From the NCBI GenBank assembly GCA_000434635.1, contig HF988144.1, positions 13,584 to 20,387 of the forward strand: DNA of 6,804 nt, given 5' to 3'. Below the pieces are notes generated by a model. It saw only the letters and a program-made list of their open reading frames with translations. It ran no database searches and was not told where the DNA came from. Positions within the stretch are counted from its first letter, which is position 1, and each line of letters opens with the position of its first letter. Position numbers and translations under genes: made by a program. Shown one piece after another: positions 6,002 to 6,804 of the stretch. The stretch comes from Firmicutes bacterium CAG:110 (GTDB taxonomy: Bacteria > Bacillota > Clostridia > Oscillospirales > Oscillospiraceae).

Positions 6002-6736
6002 ATGCTGATGCGCTGTATCCGCGCGGAAAACCGCAAGCTCCGCCGCAGCCCGATCTGGCTGCTGTTTCTGGCGGTTCCCGCCATTTCCGCGATCTACGGT
6101 ACTTTTAATTACAGGATGAATCAGGGCATCCTCACCCACGGGTGGTACGACCTGTGGACGCAGTATACGCTTTTTTACGCCCTGTTTTTCTTTGCACCCC
6201 TGATCGGTGTATACGCGGCCTATCTGTGGCGGCTGGAGCATCGGGGACACAACTGGAATCTCATCATGACCGCCCCGGTGCGCCCCTTCGCTCTGTACGC
6301 CGCCAAGTTCTGCGCCATGGCAAAAATGGCGTTTCTGACTCAGGGCTGGCTTCTCGTACTGTTCCTCGTCGGCGGAAAGCTGGGCGCAGGGCTGGCGGGC
6401 TTCCCGCCCCCGGAAATTCTGCTCTGGCTTCTTCGGGGTGCAGTCGGTGGCCTGCCCATCATTGCCATACAGCTTTTGCTGTCCATGGTCATCCGGAACT
6501 TCGCCCTGCCGGTGCTGATGGCGCTGGGCGGAAGCATTCTGGGCCTGATGGCCACCACGTCAAACGCCGGACTTTTCTGGCCGTATTCTCTCATGCTCAT
6601 GGGTATGAATTCCAACCGCACGGAGGATGTCATGACCGGTCAGCTCCCCGGCTTTTTCCTGAGCTGCATTATTTTTCTAGCGATATTTCTCCTGACTGCC
6701 GATGCGGTTCTTGCAAAGCAGGATGTCAAGGCATAA
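6002..6736 (+). CDS. ABC transporter permease, LanG/MutG-like
   Basis: A 244-residue integral membrane subunit, similar in size and layout to the preceding permease. It has a basic N terminus ('RAENRKLRRSP'), hydrophobic segments at about 17-35, 54-76, 105-125, 139-165, 168-200 and 217-236, and after the second segment 'LEHRGHNWNLIMTAPV', the type of loop seen in LanE/LanG permeases. The frame is open upstream to 5828 inside the previous gene, but the ATG at 6002 is chosen because it has the best ribosome site in the window, AAGGAGGT (5988-5995), six bases upstream, and lies two bases after the previous stop. It ends the operon as seen. The pair with two related permeases and one ATPase matches the F-E-G order of spaFEG and nukFEG and the cprABC operon. 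Which permease equals E or G cannot be settled by eye. Confidence 0.88.
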   Translation: MLMRCIRAENRKLRRSPIWLLFLAVPAISAIYGTFNYRMNQGILTHGWYDLWTQYTLFYALFFFAPLIGVYAAYLWRLEHRGHNWNLIMTAPVRPFALYAAKFCAMAKMAFLTQGWLLVLFLVGGKLGAGLAGFPPPEILLWLLRGAVGGLPIIAIQLLLSMVIRNFALPVLMALGGSILGLMATTSNAGLFWPYSLMLMGMNSNRTEDVMTGQLPGFFLSCIIFLAIFLLTADAVLAKQDVKA

Positions 6737-6804
6737 TTGCTGCGGCATGTTTTTCTCCCTGCGTTCTTTTCTTCAAAACCAAAAGCGGCAGGAAACGCAT
6801 TCTG

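Noticed and set aside
5028..6002. Minus-strand open frame of 324 codons opposite the first permease
   Set aside because: Antisense shadow; His/Gln/Gly-rich with no motif. The plus strand encodes a membrane protein in a coupled operon.
6737..6804. Terminator after the transporter operon
   Set aside because: T-rich stretches are present, but I find no stem followed by a T tract; only a distant CCTGC/GCAGG pairing with a long loop.
1..6804. CRISPR arrays, tRNA/rRNA genes, insertion sequences
   Set aside because: I saw no regularly spaced repeats, tRNA-like cloverleaf, transposase motif or terminal inverted repeats with target duplications.

Overview
The window looks like chromosome of a GC-rich gut-type Firmicute, most likely in the Oscillospiraceae/Ruminococcaceae group. 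This is an inference from purine-rich AAGGAGG-type ribosome binding sites, high coding GC, sigma-A promoters, and the gene families present: a LanFEG-like transporter with its two-component system, and a membrane-anchored leucine-rich-repeat protein. I cannot name the species.

Layout, left to right. Bases 1-65 hold nothing I can support. A minus-strand gene (66-1727) encodes a 553-residue N-terminally anchored extracytoplasmic protein, with repeated ~63-residue modules, a Thr-rich linker and C-terminal leucine-rich repeats. It has its own good promoter (1762-1790). The next ~280 bases hold a near-perfect plus-strand promoter (1905-1933) followed at its start site by an 18-base palindrome (1942-1959), then a very AT-rich 30-codon ORF (2012-2104). 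The 3' end of this ORF runs tail-to-tail into a minus-strand histidine kinase gene (2090-3502). The kinase is preceded by its response regulator (3499-4209), and the two overlap by ATGA. A 150-base divergent intergenic region (4210-4359) has a recognisable promoter for the regulator and a TTAAG direct repeat with 11-base spacing, a plausible operator. To the right is a tightly packed plus-strand operon: ABC ATPase (4360-5259), permease (5256-5999) and permease (6002-6736). The last 68 bases hold no gene and no convincing terminator.

How it fits together: the regulator/kinase pair and the ATPase-permease-permease operon form one divergent module of the kind used for lantibiotic self-immunity (NisRK/NisFEG, SpaRK/SpaFEG) or for sensing and resisting cationic peptides in non-producers (C. 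difficile CprABC-CprRK). The ATPase has Glu at the Q-loop position, the 'E-loop' described for LanF proteins. No lantibiotic precursor or modification gene is visible, so a stand-alone resistance module is the simplest reading. The least explained part is the 1905-2104 unit: a strong promoter, a possible metal-regulator-type operator and a tiny AT-rich ORF whose transcript would point antisense into the kinase gene.
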